DNA of 64,000 nucleotides from Allacma fusca (lineage: Eukaryota; Arthropoda; Collembola; Symphypleona; Sminthuridae). The DNA lies in the NCBI GenBank assembly GCA_947179485.1, contig OX359249.1:47629415-47693414 (forward strand), given 5' to 3'. A program made the position numbers and the translations under genes. This document shows, piece after piece, positions 1 to 14,019 of this stretch. Numbering within the stretch: the stretch's first letter is position 1; every line of letters begins with the position of its first letter. The notes beneath the pieces were generated by a model, which saw only the letters and a program-made list of their open reading frames with translations, was not told the origin of the DNA and did no database searches.

Positions 1-1678
1 GTGCTATAGTGCAACAATAAATTACCTAGATAACTAGAAGACATGATTGGAGCTAATATATTATATTGAAGTGACCCAGATACCTTTTCAATTTACCAGA
101 CATTCATCACAATTGTTTTTTTCCGTTGCTTTTCTACAAAATCCTTTCAGCCCAGAAGAGCAGTATCTCAAGGATGGAGAAGCTTCCGTAATTTAATGAC
201 ACTATAAGTCAGATACCTATATGATATGAAGAAAGGTTAAAACCTGAATGAGGGAAAAGTAATGGTTAGATCGCCACAACGATTAGTAAGATTAGGCAAG
301 CTCCAAGTGAATTCTGAAAGGAGCTCAAGACTTTCATTACTTTAAAGTTTTGAGCTCCCTCATTTGTTCCTTCAATTTTTTGTGTGTATCTCTCTCTCTC
401 TCTCTGAGTGTGTGTCGTGTAGTACATTTCATTTTGAATGACTTCAAGTTATTCGAGTGGCTGTTGCTAGTGGGTTAGGTTCTCTAAAAATTCTTTTGAG
501 TCATTAAAGACTTTAATAATAATTACTTACTACTCCTCTAAGTTGTGAAATCAGAGGTTATTATTGGGCATAGCTATTGATATTGTAGGATTTTCTTGAG
601 CCAATGGATTGAGATTGATTATTATTGAATGTTGTTCGTGTAGTGGATTTTTGTCAGGTGAATAGAAATTGGGGAAGTGTAGATGTGCATACACATATGT
701 ACATATTTTTGATAAATCTCTGTCCTTTGGAATTTTTCAGGCATTAATGAAGTGTCTATATATTAAATTGCAGAAATAGTAAAAATCATACATTTGAGGC
801 TCGGCATGTTTGGGTGTTTAATGTCATATCTAAGAATTTCATGTCTCTACTTACGCTCAGATACATATGTAGGTACATAATTATATGTATATGTAAGAAA
901 GGATTTCCCGGCGCTGCTAATGTTAACAGCATGATGGTCGGAAGATGACGACTGTCGTAAAGTGGAAACAGAAAGTTGTTGTCGGCTATATAGTAGTCTT
1001 CACTAAAACTTCACGATTACATTTTACCGCGGAATGTAAGTTATGAAGTAGTAGTAGTGTTGTAGTAGTATTTGCCTTTTGCATTGATGAAGTTCATGAG
1101 ATTGAAGCATTACATATACCTTCATTCCTTGCGACTTCCATGTGGCGTTCCTTTTTTTTCTTTCTTTTTTCTTTTTTCTTTCTTGTTGCTGCTCCCAGGA
1201 CGTTGAGGTACAGAAGATACTTACAGATGCGATGAGTGAAGTCATTTTACTGCATCTATGTTCGGACTGCAAGGATATGACTCCAAAGTGAGTGTATGAT
1301 GTTATTGAGAAGAAGAGAGTTGCATTTGATTGACTTTTTATGTCGTTTTAGTAACCTTATTTGTTTAACGAGCTTGAGACAGCGGTCTCGTCAATTATTC
1401 AAATTTTCGAGTTTTTCTTAAGTTCTTTTATAATGTATTGCAACGGCTCAGCAGTTGAGCACACTATGGATCCAAAAGTTATCACATTACTTCTCTTTTT
1501 CCTCTCGTTTTTCTTGCGTTGTTCGTCGTTGCTCAAAGTTTTATAACTTTACCACTTTACATTTTTACTGCGGATGACCTCATGCTTTATTCCCTATTAT
1601 GTTTAACAAGAACAACACCTGTTATGGCGTCGTCCCTTCCTAGTATAGTAGTACATACTTATATTTAGGTACACTTTA

Positions 1679-1698
1679 TGTGTGTGTGTGTGTGTGTG
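1679..1698. repeat. (TG)n microsatellite
   Basis: A TG dinucleotide run of about 20 bases in non-coding sequence. Confidence 0.85.
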
Positions 1699-1885
1699 CG
1701 TGAAATGCAAGATGGGAATGCATTCTGCCATCATCACTTGCTTACTTCCTATGCACCGAATATTTGACCTCAATGGGAACTCATTGAATTTGAGGACAAC
1801 TTGGAGGATTATCAGATTGAGACACTTACGCTTGTTGATTCAATCATAGTTGTATTAATCATAGTCAGTGGGTCATGACACATCA

Positions 1886-2140
1886 TGGGGAGCGGGACAT
1901 CTCCCTCTAGCGGAACCACCGATGGGTTCGCGCGGAGAAAGCTCTATGGAAGAGTAGGAGCGCACTAAAGGATGGGACTAGTATGGATCCCCTTGGCAGG
2001 GACAGATTCACAGGAAACAGGAGCAGTTGGGGATTTACGGTCAGGGGAAAAGTCCGTGTCCTTATTCTTATGGCGCTAAAGCTCGGCGCTTGACCAAGGG
2101 TTGGGAATCAAACCGCTCTCACTTCGTGATGACGAGTGTG
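1886..2140. other. GC-richer island with tRNA-like box B and hairpin
   Basis: This block is clearly richer in G and C than its surroundings. On the minus strand it contains GGTTTGATTCCC, near the tRNA T-arm/box B consensus GGTTCGANTCC. Beside it, at about 2119-2139, is an imperfect hairpin (CACTTCGT / ACGAGTG). No box A at the right distance and no tRNA fold was found, so this may be a decayed tRNA-derived repeat or chance. No open frame of interest runs through it. Confidence 0.2.
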
Positions 2141-3525
2141 AATTTTTTAAAAGCCAAGCTGGCTCATGAAATTATATAAGTACTTCTTTTAATCTCTGAT
2201 GAAAGTCTCTCTAGTACTGTTAATTCCAAGAATTACTATGTGTATGCTCACTCATAAAATTCATTTGAGTACTTATTAGCTTGTTCACATTTATTTGAAT
2301 ACTTGTATTGGAAGTTACGTATGTATGTATATATGCATGATTTGTTTGGTTGGTTACGCTCAGAATCATTGGAGAAGGTTTCATGGTTGAGACATAACTT
2401 TAAAGTTAATTTTATTCATATGCGCATGCAATTTTGACTTATTACCAGATTTGAGCGTTCGTGTCCGTGACCATTGTAGTATATTTTTACGAATAGAGAA
2501 TCTTATTGCCTTTCCTGGGAAAAAGGTCTAACTCTGTGTATCTACAAAGGGGGAATTGTCAGGGATGGTGTCATTATCGGATGTAGTTAAAAAAATATGG
2601 AGTTTATAAGATGGAATAGACTGAAGTATTCCTTGAAATAAGTATCTCTGTGTTCAAACCGTCCTGAAATAGCACTGCGTTTTATGCGAGGGATTTCTAG
2701 GAAATTTTATTTCTATAGGTGGAGTGGAGAGGTATTTTTATTTTTTTGTGGTTATCCCCCTGTGCTTGAATTGATGAATGTCTTATCTTTATCGATGGTG
2801 TCCGCTCTTAGCGAATTTCTTTTAGTGCATGTGTACGATGAAGTATTTAAAAATGGTTTGTAAGGCGATTAGCATTAACAGGATGAATACCAGAAGGGAA
2901 GAAGAGGAAGTATAAATTTCTTAGTGTGACAAATTAGCATTTTGTAGACGGAAGGTTTGACAGGAGATTTTTTTTCTCTTTGCGGCTTTGTAGTAGTATA
3001 GTTTCTCCTTCGGATGTAGTTTCAAACTGGAAAAGTATTTGGTATGAGCTGGGAGGAAGGAGGTTAATAGTGTTTACTACTTTATATGGTATATATATAA
3101 GTATAGAATATATACTTACTGTGTAGCTTGTACTTTGGCAGTCGTGTGTGTTCAGCTTTTTTTACATTTGACATGTCAACATCAAACATTTTGGTATCCC
3201 ATAAATCTTCATATATGATTTCTATAGCTTGGGAGAAATTAAATTTAAAATGTAAATTTTTATTTATCCTCCATAATTTTGTACACATGATGATTTTTGT
3301 AGAGGGATGTTTCGCAATTTTACTCCTGTAAAACACTGCATGTGGTGCTGAATTTTAGGTTTTATAGATGCTTCAACGTGTTCCGGTCTTCGGGACGTGC
3401 CTATATATTTGTTGCTGGGGTGGTCGTAAATGTTTTTACGAGCACACAGTGTGTCTCTGAATAGTATACTGCCTCTGCGTAATTACTTCACACGAGAATA
3501 TTCTTTACCTGTGCACACACAGATG

Positions 3526-3527
<2 letters not shown>

Positions 3528-3559
<32 letters not shown>
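3528..3559. repeat. (TC)n microsatellite
   Basis: An uninterrupted TC dinucleotide run of about 32 bases in non-coding sequence. Confidence 0.9.
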
Positions 3560-3561
<2 letters not shown>

Positions 3562-6500
3562 AGACAAATATATATCTCCATATATGCTCTCCTAAGCCGC
3601 TGGATTTAATAATATTATGCACATGAAGTGAAAACAATTACTACTAATGGTTTTCTGTAGATCACTATAACTAATTATGTATCTACCTATGTATATCAAT
3701 ATGGATAGTGTATATTGTATACAGGGACAGGTATTATACAAATCCTCGGAAATTATGAGTGTAGGGATAATTGCTCAGTCGCTCTAACATTCCGTAGTAT
3801 GTGGGGAATTATTATACGTACATATATACTCATTTATACGTAATATCTAATTTGTTACCAGACATTTCAATACTTATTCTGTTCTATGCTTTTGTTTTGC
3901 CAAACCTTTTCCGGCAGCGTCCGTCACACGTGAATACTACAAATAGTGTACATTTGTACATTAAGTGGAAATAAATTATGAAATTTGTAAAACTTGTCAA
4001 AAATGACATTTTTTTAATCTGGAATTATTATGGGACAAATCAAAACTATAAGGAGTTGCCCATTTGAAAGAAGAAACAAAAGCATGGATTGCATAAAATG
4101 GTATTTATTTATGTACATACATATGTAGATATACATTCTTCTCAGCAAGTTTTTTTTTTCACGGAAGATCTAATGAGATGTAAATGCTTGTGTGTTTGTG
4201 TGTGGAGTAGTCATTATTATTTGCAATAGTGCCTAGTTATGGCCAGATCTGCTTGCAGAATGTACAGTTACAATAACAATTTATTACAAGGACGACGTAA
4301 TTTACGATGATTTACTTTCTTTTATAGCTACTTTCATTTTCAAAGACATAAGTCAATTGAGTTGATGGATTGATGAATGAAAGGCTACTAGGAGGAGGAT
4401 TTTTGACATTTTCTTCCTAACCTATAAGTATAAGAGGGACCTGTCAGGCAGGTTTACACATGTACTTCATTTGCTCGGGATTTTGCGGAAAATTTATTTA
4501 TATATATAGGGAAGCTACACACTCATGCGGTTATGTTGGATTTGCAAATTATGTCGTGCTTTCACGAACGCCGTCAATTTTGACTTCCATTTGATACTTG
4601 TGTGTGAGGTGTAAATTATGAGCTGCGGATGGATGAAGGAAATAAAGCAGGATTTGCTGTGCCTTGTTTGTTCGGTGGGTGCAGAAAGCAGAAACAAATG
4701 GACAACAGCGGGAGTTGGTATTTTTTGAGACCATATGTAAGTATGTATGTAAGGCTAGCTAACGTGCAAGCAGAGATATGTATGTGTCTGTAGTGACCTG
4801 TTGTGTAAGTATAATATCTAAATTACGGCGTTCATAATCCACAGGGAAAATGGCATGCGTACATAGTTAGTAATCAGCAGTTAGCGAGGCCCTGGCGGGG
4901 TACGTAGTTGACTTAACCCAGTGAAGTATATGAACTGTAGAAAGTAAATTATGTGCGTCGGAGCGCGTGTAATTGCAGAAATTACGTGATTGCGGCTTTA
5001 ACTGATGGAGGTGATTTCCCCAAAAGTGACTTGCACAGAAGGGTAATGAGGGAAGTGAATACGGGCTGATGTGTGCACGTCTACTACACTCATATGGGAT
5101 TTTCTTCCTGAGTCCTAATCCTTAGGAGAATAATTATCTGTAGATATATGAAAAGGATATAAGTATATATAGGGATGTCAAAGAATTTAACACGGAAGTT
5201 ATATAGAGAAGACATTTTTTCTTGAGCTTTGAGCACTATTGATGTCCTAAGTTAGCTAATGATATAGATATGTACATGTATGTAGGGTGGGTACGGGGAT
5301 ACTAGTAGCTTATGGGTCGTACATATGTACATAGATGCGCATGCATGTGTTGTTGGATGCAATAATTTACCTAAACAGCTCCGATATTGTGTGTGGTTTC
5401 TGGTCTGTACAGCCAGTACAATAACTAGGTGCAAAAACCTTGCTACTAGTTTCCAGTGTGCACGCTCCATGGCTATAATATCATTAAATTATGTAGGATT
5501 TCAGAGATTATGAAAGCTTGTTCAAAAAGGAGTTTCCCTGTTCTATTGTATGACTCAATTAAATTTTTGTGAGTTAATTGTTAGTTTATTCTCTACATGA
5601 TAATTATGAGTCATTTGTGGATCTTAATTAAGCAATAAACGTTTTTTAGGGTAGGCGGGGTAAGGGAAAGCATATGGAATATGGTTGTGAGGAAGTATAT
5701 ATAAAAAAAAGTGGCATTGGAAAGTACCTTCACATTGTACGACATTAGATTGATTTATTTCGAACTTCATTTCCTTACAATAAAATTGATGATCCTCTAA
5801 TTAATTTATGAAGGGTTATTTGATAGGAATTCGTGTCATGTTCTGGTGTCGAGAAAGGTGATGGTGTGTGTTGGTGCTATGGTGAGAGGGTGTTGGTAGG
5901 AGATGGGGATTTGAGATAGGAGGTGAGGCTGCGGACACTCCATTCAGGAGGAAGATAACATGATGAATGGAATAATTTTCAGATTTGTAGTATGTATATG
6001 TACATACATATGTGCATATAATGATTGTCTTGCTCTGCTCTCCCTCATACCAGGTCATGATGATTGAATGAATGAAGGGATTGAGGGAATATGACATGGG
6101 GAGTATTTGATTACCAATCGGTATATTTCTTTTTGATTTTTTGATTTTCTTTCAAAATTAATAGATGAGAAACGTGACTGTCCTTCTGTCCTGCTTGTGT
6201 ACTTGTTCCCTTGGAATTCACTTAAAATCGAGTGTGCTACTCATCACCCCTTCCCTGTTTGTGGAGGGTGTAAGGATGGGAAATGGGAATTGTTTTGTCT
6301 TGGGATTTTGGTGTCGTTAGCGTGCTTTTTAAAACTGAAAGGCACTTAGGAGTCGGTACGAGGCTCTCGTCTTATGGAACGCTGCAAGCTTAAGTGCATT
6401 TACTCAAATATGATCAAAAGTATTAAAAAAAATATCAAGCAACTGTATCGTTATCGTTAGAATGTGTCGAGGAAAACTTATGACTAGTCGTCATCTCCAT

Positions 6501-9500
6501 CAGTTGGAGTGTACTTGTCATTATCTCCGACCAATTTACGTAGATGGGCATCGGAGTGTGTGGAATCGATGAAGTGCTGAGAAAAGGCCAAAGAATACAA
6601 CCTACGCGACTTTTATGTGTAGAGGAACTCTTTGTGGCAAACTGGTTACTGATGGTGATGAGGATGAAATGATGGTGCTAGGTGAAGAGTTAAGAATCCA
6701 TTGACATGATATTTATCGTCACTCATGTGTGATACCATAAACAGTCACTTGACTTACTTGCTCCCTGGTTGCTACTTTTCTCAAGACGTAATCCAAAGTC
6801 ATGAGATTTGTTAGGACAGACGGAGCATTGAGTAGCTTTAACTGGAAATCACTGGGCCATGCACCCAATCTACTTACTTAGATTCACCGGTTTTTACAAA
6901 AGGGAGTCAAAAACTACCACTATTTTCATTGCGTGCGGGGAACATTCTCCCTCCACTGATTTACTCATCTATGTAACAATAATAAGGGTCTTGTGTAGAG
7001 CTAGACTCATGGGTATGTAGACATAATAATATATAAGGTATAAGTATATGTATATAAATTGTTAGATGCACATCCCCATAAAATACCTCGACTTATGTTC
7101 CTGAGAGATGATATACGACTCTTAATTTCATTACAGCCCAAAATTGTCGTATAAAATCATAGGTAAGACTTTCATCGCGCCTTCTTAAAAGTCAGTCCTT
7201 CGCAGAGGAAGATTTCATGATTTCATTTCAGTAGGAACTTAACGATCACGTTAATGTTGTGGATCCAACATGTTCTGTAATTTCGTTGAAGGAAGTGCCG
7301 CAAGTTGGTACTTTAGTGAGTAATTTGATTGTAAATGGGCTTCACAAGGGCCGAATTGAATGATTGAGTCAAAAAAAAAATGAATGCGAAATCTTACCAC
7401 TTCATCTTCTCACGGAATCTTAGGGTTTTCTATGTATCTCTCCTCCTCTAGTTTAAAAATAAGCTTTAAATCTTTTAATTATTTAAGCATGAACATGAGC
7501 ACTAGGGATATTGAATTAATGGAGACTGTTTTTTAATCGGAGGGGGTACTTTGTTGCTTTCATATGAGAACTTTGAGGGCTTTTGGAGAAATACGTCTCT
7601 GCTCATTTACTTACATCCATGTAATATAATACATGTATGTGTGTATCCATTTATGTATATATATGTGGATAGAAAAATACTGTCGGTAATTTTTGAACTT
7701 CCAAGTAATTTTCTGGTTTCCTCCCAAAGTACATATAATGCTGTGGTTCACTTCATCCCTATCTGTAAAATTGTGGAGACCGTTTATAAATTTGTTTAAA
7801 AAAATAGCCATTTGGAAAGATTTAAAGAAGTAGCAGAAAATTCTAATTGCAAAATCTGACAGTGAATATGTAGTCTTGATTTTTCTTTTACTAATCTACA
7901 GTAGTACGTCGACTTGGATGTGGATGTATGTATGTAATTTGAAGTGTAAATATTTATCCATGGATAATGTTGAAAGGATGAAAAACGCCTGGTTTGATTT
8001 GCAACTGGCACTTGGTACAAACAACAATAATAATAATAATTGCACACGAACCTCAAGCATATGAGCCACTACTCATAGCTAATTATTATTATGCACATTG
8101 TCATTAACTGTCAATGCCTTGGGAAGCATTCTCAGAGACAGTACTGGTACTTACTCCTTCTAGGGATGTTTGTCGGATAACCGATGTCTACCTATAAGCA
8201 TAAATCATTTAATACTGTTTGAGTTTGTCGCAGTATCTATTGCGTTGTGGCTAGTGTCTGTTTCAATGACAATGGTCATATCAAATGTACTTATACATAG
8301 CATCTACATAAATATCTCATATACGTCCAATATAGGTATACACAATTGAGAGAGATATTGTACATATGTATATTTAGTCATAGTTGATCTTACATGTCAT
8401 TGTTAGTACTGAAGTGATGGTGTCAAATGATTTGAAATAACAATCCCAAGAGTGCTCATATGTGCATGTGGTGAGGGGGGGGGAGGGGGGATGGGGTGTG
8501 CGAAGTTTATTTGGAGTTGGCTTTACTTACAGTCAATTTATGATTGGCGACCAAATTAAACATGCATTTTTTTCTAGTATTATTTTCCTCCGAGTAGTTG
8601 GGGATGCTTGTACTGATCCTCGTCGTGAGATTGACATTTTATGCATGGTGGAGCATATGGTGAGTGTTCTAGTATGACATGATTTACTCCTCTTAATGTT
8701 CTTTTGGGGATCTGTGAGTCTGGGCCACGGAGTGGTTGTAGTGTGTGCAAACATTATAGATTGTTTCAAAGAGTCGTTCGTAACGGGTGGATGTTTCGGA
8801 GACGGTGTTGTATGAGAGAGGAGATAGTGGTGGAAGAGTTTTAGGGAGGTGTTCTCTGTTCGACTCTGACTTGGTTAACGAGATAATAAATTTTTAAAAT
8901 TGGTGGGTTATTTTAACAGCCGAATAACAACAACCAGAGAATGACTATAAATATGCTGAATTCTCTTAGTGTCAACAGTAATGTTTCTCGTCGGGAATTC
9001 TTTCGTGTTTATGGAAGAGACAAATGGTAATTGTTTGCTTTTTCACACCTCATTATTTCCAATGGTGCCAATGCCCCGTTGGTGTGGGGCTAATCAGTCA
9101 GAATGCATTTCCAGTCATTGTACTACTATGAGGTAAGTCCTTGTGTCAACGTCAACAAATTTTTACCTCTTTACATCATTATTCCTATGTGAGGATTTCA
9201 TGCCTACTAGTTTGTATCTATTACTCTCCCTGATTCCCTGTAACCAAATCTCAAATTCAACTTACTCTGAAAACTTCGTCCAAATCAGTTGTCTTCCCAA
9301 ATGAATCCATAACATCAGCAGGTTAATATATTATTATTATGTTGAGTAGATTTTTACAGTAACACATTTTTCAAGGGAATAGAAAGCGTCCTTTTTTTGT
9401 GGGTGAATCAGATTTGATCTGTCTGATTTGATTTTGTTAAGAGACGTGACATTTGTCTAATATAAGTATCTACATCCTATAGATATACATATGTGTGTGT

Positions 9501-10621
9501 GTATGTGTACGTGTACTTAATTACGAACAATAAGTAGTTTCAACAATTTTTTTTGGGAGGGTGCGCGACGTTAGTTGGATTGGATATTGGAATTTTCATT
9601 TAACCACGTCCTGGTGGCATTCACAAGGAAAGCAATGATGGAAATTGAAAGGAATTCGTACAGTTTACTAATTTTCTTTGAGCCCTACACAATGGAAATT
9701 CGACAATAAAATTCTGAATGAGAATACAACAACCAAAGAGTGCCTCTTTCAACAGCGAATGTTTGTTTGTTCTATCTCAGTGTTAAATGAAGTTTCAACT
9801 TCACAGCTTGTTTTCCCCTCTGAAGCTCCTATAGTTTGAATTTAGAAATAATTGTGAGTTCTAATGAATTTCTAGCCAGAAATATATAAGCAGTAGTGTT
9901 ATTAGAATCAACTTGTTCTTGGAACTTTTTGCTTTCAAACCAAGATGGTTTTGGGATTTCATACATTTGTAAAAGGTATGTGTACGTAATATTACGCCTT
10001 GGAATTAGTTTTAAATATTTGGATAGAAAATACAATTGATAGGGAGAGACTTGGGGTGGGAATTAGGAAGTATTTGAACCAAATTACAGACTGTTTTTAT
10101 GCCCGACTTGTAAGGATAATCAAATGGTTTCCTTCAAAGTATTGCACACAAACTGCTACAATCAAAGTCTGTGAGATTTGATCCCGCGACAAGGTTTTTT
10201 TTCCCTGTTGCGCTTACGATCAAGTCATCCCGTATGGGTTGATGTTGATGTTAACAACAAGAAATGACATTGTTCACCCACTCCATGTAGAGTAAAGGAT
10301 TTCAATTACAAGTAATTCTGTTGAAGTTTGGAATTGGCAAACGTGTCACTCCCACTAACGATTTGATGTTCCTTTTACTCTTTATTCTTCATTAGAGTGT
10401 ATGGGGTTGTAGTTGTTGGATGTTGACGTGAAATAATGTAAAGTGGCGAATAGAATCCCTTTTATACTTCCACTTTGAATAGTCTGGTTCATGTACATGA
10501 AGACGACGGGAGACCAACGATCGGAATCAAATAAAACGATTCGACCAAAGCTGGGTTTGGAGTATGGAATGCAGCAGATATATTACAACAGCAGAGCGAT
10601 CTTGTAGGAATTGAGAAACCC

Positions 10622-10668
10622 TGTCCCCCGCTCCCCTCCCCTCCCCCCTCTCTCTCTCTCTCTCTCTC
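10622..10668. repeat. Polypyrimidine tract ending in (CT)n
   Basis: A C-rich stretch with runs of four to six C leads into about ten CT units. Only pyrimidines occur on the plus strand apart from one G. Confidence 0.8.
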
Positions 10669-13600
10669 AAGTTTTCGTATTCCGTATTTAATGTCTACTT
10701 AAGATGCCGTAAGGTTTTACATTGTGTTTCGGGAGAATCTCAGGATTTGAGTAAAGGGATGCATATGAGGATCATTTAGGGAAATTTCTACTACGAGATT
10801 AAATAGGTAGATAGTTAGATAGATATTTAAAACTACTAGGCCGAGTGGTGTTGTCTATATTTGTGGTTTTATTTAGCTTCCTATGTGTTAGACACATATA
10901 TGTGCATGATTGCTCTCTTCTGACTCGTTAGTAGTATGGTGTGTAATTACAAGCATGCTGGGATTTGGAGTTGGAACTGAAACACCCATATTAACATTAG
11001 AGAGTGAGACGTGAGACGGACTTGTGCACCATATAAATTGGGTTGTCTCACCCGTCACAGTGGTACTAAAGATGAGCATCATTCACAGTGGGATACTTTG
11101 ATTTTGTTTGCCTACACATTATGCATACTGCTTTGTGTGTATGCAAATGTGTTGATTTCCGGATGTTTCCCGGAGGTCAGCAACCACAAGTATTTCCACT
11201 TACTTCAAGCCCAAGCCCAACTATGTACTAATAAATCTCAAGCTGCTCCATGTCTGCAGCTACATTCCTTAGCCTTTGACATATGTACCTGATCCCTATT
11301 GATGTAGGCTTTCTGCATGGTTTGTAACTCCCAGCGTACAAGTATAGGTATATGTAGGTATACTATGCTATTACTCAGATAATAATCGTCTCTCTTGTTT
11401 TTACCGCTACAGGTAATATGGATATTAATAGCTTATTGGGGGCATATAATAATGATAATGATAATAATTATTATTAGTGGTAGTATACTCACTTGAATTA
11501 TCCCTGGCATTTCTAGTGGTGGTTTGCAGTTTGATGGAATTAATGTTCTAATAAAATGGAAATATCTTGTCAACTCAAGTAGCAAACGCTTAGGTATATC
11601 TAATCATATGACATGAAATGGTTGAGTTATCAACTTCGGAACAATCCCCACAAAATGTTGTAATGCAATATATTTTTAATTGATAAGATCCAGTAAATAA
11701 ATCGGTAGCAGTATGGGTAGGCTATAAATATTATCAGTTGTTGTCTTGTTCTTGTAATTGGCTACTAGAAATCACATGCCGGCCGGGCAGCCAGGTAGTA
11801 AGTCCAGGGAAGGGAGGAGTTATTTTGTTACATGGGTTAAGTGTAGTAATAGGTATCTACATGTGTGTTGGGAAAATGCATGACCTAACTTTTGGCGATG
11901 CTTATGCCCTATCATTTGATGTAGTAGGGTTGGCAGTGGCAGGTAATGTACTTTTACTGTTCTGTTGAATTTGCCTAACCATGATCTTATGAAGTTTATA
12001 CATATAGTCTTGTTTTACCAAGAAAGTATTTGTTCCGGGGCTGAATTGTTAGTTACTTATTTCAAATATTAAAGAGAGTTCTTTTTACCATCATCCTCAT
12101 CATTTCAGCTCCTACTAATTACTTCCAGACTGGCTGTTGGAATTCCTTCAGGAAAATTAAAACATTTCTTGAGTACCTACTTATACCTTATTTGAAACTA
12201 TAAATCCTTTTATAAGAGTGTTTTTTTTTGTTTGGTGCAACAGAAAATTATCGAAGGTATGAGAGGAGACTTTTATCCATTTCAAGATTAATAATAATAA
12301 TTTATAGTTGTAAGACTATATTGGTATATCTACTATTATCTTGGGTTTCGCAATGGCGTAGCAGCATTTATTATCAACTGATGAATACTGAAAGTGTCAT
12401 GTTTCAGAGGGTTAATTTCATTCGTTTTATTACGTATAGGAAGATTGAGGGAACATGTGAAACATGATCAGTTGTTTTCCAGTTGTTTATACAGAGGTTG
12501 AAGCTGACATTCCTTTGGAATTACAATGCTTGGCTTCTCCGGTTAATCTTATTTTCTCATGATATATGAAAAATAAGTAATGCAGGCGTATATCTCATGT
12601 TTGTTCATTTCTTACAGTGTGTTTGTTGCCTTTAGTCATCTCTAAATTTAAGTTTAGTTGGGGGGGCAGGTTTTTTGAATAATTTGTTTGGACATTTTAT
12701 TGAAAAGGGGAAAAAATACGTTGAGCATGTTCTGGCCAAGTGGGAAGTATTGTCACCCAAGGAGGTCGTCCTAGCTGTAAATCAGTTTGACGCAAGCATT
12801 AAGTTTTGCACTGTGTCCATTTGTGATGTGACATTTCTCTGTGGAATTTCCAAGAGCAATAAATAATTTAGAGGAAAAAAGGTTTTGTCTGATTTTAAAT
12901 TGCAAGAATATGCCATCATTATTACTTGAGTGTAGTTGTTGGTTCGGGACTCCTCAAATATAGAAGTACATACGTTTCAGAGTAATGTTACTTCCACAAA
13001 AGGCTTGGGATGTTACCGGGAAGCAGCACACTCTTAATGGTTTCTGATTTCTCTCGTAAAATTTGACAGTTATTTCATCTTGAAGGAGTTGACATTGTTA
13101 GGCTTTTTACAGTATCGCTTTTATCTGATTCTTTCTGGCTCCTCCTTGATGATGTTACTGGAGTTTTTAGTTAGTTCTTTAAGATGAGTTACCGACTGGC
13201 ATTTTAAGAGTTATAATAACTGAAGTGAATTAAACACAGTTATTTATCTACGGACGCATTTGTGTATTGTTACTGAAGAATGACTTTTATTGCTTCATTG
13301 CAAATTGTGCATGGTGGATTCTATGATTTGCAAGAAGTGGATTTAAAATACTCATTTCTTTTTCATCTGTTTTACTCATACTTGTTTTTGTCCTCAAAAA
13401 TACAATACTTTGCTTGAAATGTGGCTGTGATGTTGTTTTGGTCAAAATAATTTAACATATTAATACGTACTTAAACCAAAAATCATATTTTTTCACAGAT
13501 TGAAACATTCATTTTTCGTCTTTGTGGGGTTAAAAAATCTGGTGTGTGATATTGGCATGATGGAATTGGAGAGCATATCATTATCTCGTTCGTATGTTTA

Positions 13601-14019
13601 CCGTTTGGTAATATCATTGCTAATTGTTATTCATTTTTGGGATCTACGTTTTGATAATCGTCGAATAGCGTGGTCTGAATTTGTTGTATGGAAATAACGA
13701 GGAAAAGGGAAGGATTTTTATTAGGAGTAATTAAATAATTCATGTAACGTGCTACAGGTTCAAGAGAATTTCCGTTAAATTCTATTGGATCGGGTCTGGT
13801 GTGACAGAAATAATTGTAGAAAGTAATGGTTTTAATTCTTGTGTCCTTATTTGAGTTTTTCGAGTCCGACAATAGTAGTAACTATTATTGATTTAATTAA
13901 TAGTGAGTATTAATAGAGTTTAGAAAAGGCATAGTACATTGAATTTGTAAAGTAATTTCGTGTGGACCACTGAATTTAGAAATTTAATCTTAAATTGTGT
14001 ATAATTTTATCTGTTGCAG

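Larger units (their letters stand above)
1..14019. other. Long stretch without a supported exon (probably intron or 5' flank of the RGS gene)
   Basis: I found no open frame here that resembles a known protein or carries a convincing exon with matched splice sites. The frames present are short and low in complexity. The plus strand looks rich in T and G by eye, which would fit a transcribed plus-strand intron, but I did not compute this. The first RGS exon at 14020 starts with an acceptor in phase 0, so at least one upstream exon must exist, either here unrecognised or left of the window. The stretch holds a TG run (1679-1698), a TC run (3528-3559), a C-rich and CT tract (10622-10668), a GC-richer island (about 1886-2140) and many copies of the palindromic-looking string TACATATGTA or close variants. 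Confidence 0.5.

Noticed and set aside
12675-12866. 63-codon plus-strand frame
   Set aside because: It looks somewhat protein-like but has no ATG-linked context, splice support or family match.
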